From contig WRBU01000085.1 in the NCBI GenBank assembly GCA_009784355.1, positions 1 to 6,006 of the forward strand: DNA of 6,006 nt, written 5' to 3'. Source of the DNA: Defluviitaleaceae bacterium. GTDB lineage: Bacteria; Bacillota; Clostridia; Lachnospirales; WRAX01. Every line of letters starts with the position of its first letter. Positions within the stretch are counted from its first letter, which is position 1. Both the position numbers and the translations under genes were made by a program. This document shows, piece after piece, positions 5,256-6,006 of this stretch. Under the pieces are notes generated by a model. It was not told the DNA's origin. It was given only the letters and a program-made list of their open reading frames with translations, and searched no databases.

Positions 5256-6006
5256 TTATAAATTGTTTACAAAATCTTTGAACACCCTACCCCTTTGCTC
5301 GTAATTGTCAAACATGTCAAGGCTTGCGTTGGCTGGGGATAATAGCACCGCATCCCCTGCACTTGCTCTTAAAGCCGCCAAGTCCACCGCTTCTTTAAGA
5401 GAGTTTGCCTTTTCAAAGTTTTCGTATCCATACGCCCTGCAGGTATGAATTATTTGGTCTGCCACTTCACCAAGCACCACAACATGTTTTACACAGTTTA
5501 GGAAAGCCTTGACCAAGTCCCCAAAATCCAGCTTTTTGTCCTGCCCGCCGGCTATAAGCACAATAGGCATGTTTTGGGCGGAAATTACATCAATGGCATT
5601 TAGCGCAGAGCCTACATTGGTTGCCTTGCTGTCGTTATAAAACGCCACGCCACCCATTGTGCGTACGTATTCAAGCCTATGTTCCACAGCTTTGAAATTT
5701 TTTATTTCCTTGGAAATAATTTCCAAAGACACACCAGCGGAAATAGTAAGGGCAATAGCCGCCATGATATTTTCCACATTATGAGCCGCAACGTCAGCCA
5801 GCTTTACAACCTCACAGTCATGCCTAAAAAGCGTGATACGTATTGCATCACCATCCACGAACACGCCCTCATCCAAAACCGTGCTCTTGCTAAAAAACAA
5901 AGTCTTGGCGGGGGTTTTGTCCGCCATTGTATGTGTTATGGGGTTGTCGTAATTAAGCACACAAAAATCGCTTTCGTTTTGGTTTTCAAAAATACGCTCT
6001 TTGGCG
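5256..6006 (-). CDS. murD: UDP-N-acetylmuramoyl-L-alanine--D-glutamate ligase, C-terminal part; 5' end outside window
   Basis: MurD is the cytoplasmic ATP-dependent ligase that adds D-glutamate to UDP-MurNAc-L-Ala. The last 249 residues of an expected ~450 are visible. The frame is open to the window edge: AKERIFENQNESDFCVLNYD continues the family pattern, so the GTG at 5960 is internal. Motifs numbered within the fragment are AAHNVENIMAA (73-83), AVEHRLEYV (106-114), YNDSKATN (123-130; the family's substrate-binding NDSKAT), VLIAGGQDKKLDF (149-161) and VLLSPANASLDMFDNYEQRGRVF (220-242). SPANAS replaces the more common SPACAS and keeps the Ser. The fragment covers the end of the central ATPase domain and the whole C-terminal ligase domain. 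The stop codon is 23 bases before ftsW, so the two are likely one operon within a murein/division cluster that continues past the right edge. Confidence 0.95.
   Translation of the reverse strand, partial: AKERIFENQNESDFCVLNYDNPITHTMADKTPAKTLFFSKSTVLDEGVFVDGDAIRITLFRHDCEVVKLADVAAHNVENIMAAIALTISAGVSLEIISKEIKNFKAVEHRLEYVRTMGGVAFYNDSKATNVGSALNAIDVISAQNMPIVLIAGGQDKKLDFGDLVKAFLNCVKHVVVLGEVADQIIHTCRAYGYENFEKANSLKEAVDLAALRASAGDAVLLSPANASLDMFDNYEQRGRVFKDFVNNL

Overview
The window looks like a chromosomal segment of a low-to-mid-GC Bacillota, probably of the class Clostridia. The reasons are a full-length MutS2 with a C-terminal Smr domain, an adjacent murD-ftsW pair, strong AGGAG-type ribosome binding sites, and many short GTAGGGGC-ended palindromic repeats. 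That placement is an inference from gene content and style; no marker here fixes the genus. All five genes are housekeeping or cell-envelope genes. I see no phage, insertion sequence with transposase, tRNA, rRNA or CRISPR.

Layout from left to right. At 1-327 (+) is the C-terminal part of a bactofilin, cut by the window edge and followed by a likely intrinsic terminator (344-369). A convergent intergenic stretch (328-554) is packed with consecutive perfect hairpins. mutS2 lies on the minus strand (555-2948), and a repeat supplies its stop codon. The region 2949-3226 is made almost entirely of repeats. A small lytic transglycosylase gene follows (3227-3820, minus), then a second repeat-rich gap (3821-4038), ftsW/spoVE (4039-5232, minus) and the 3' part of murD (5256 to the window edge, minus). 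Transcription on the minus strand therefore runs murD -> ftsW -> slt -> mutS2. murD and ftsW are only 23 bases apart and are probably co-transcribed. slt and mutS2 each have a repeat-filled upstream gap and may have their own promoters.

Function. MurD adds D-glutamate to the peptidoglycan precursor in the cytoplasm. FtsW/SpoVE polymerises lipid II at the membrane. The lytic transglycosylase cuts finished glycan strands. Bactofilin is a cytoskeletal scaffold often linked to cell-wall shaping. Four of the five genes thus concern the envelope; MutS2 (recombination and ribosome-collision control) is the exception.

The unusual content is the repeats. (1) A family of short palindromes with GTAGGGGC / GCCCCTAC ends occurs as three two-ended copies (499-558, 3081-3193, 3934-4033) and three half copies (2977-3005, 3696-3724, 5196-5220). 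Two half copies lie in frame inside genes: in the N-terminal region of the transglycosylase and at the very N-terminus of FtsW. Inner stem sequences differ between copies but stay largely self-complementary. (2) A separate 76-bp element occurs twice in inverted orientation (3005-3080 and 3862-3937). Its two copies align without gaps, and their stem arms differ at three base pairs that all keep pairing. I could not identify either family by name.
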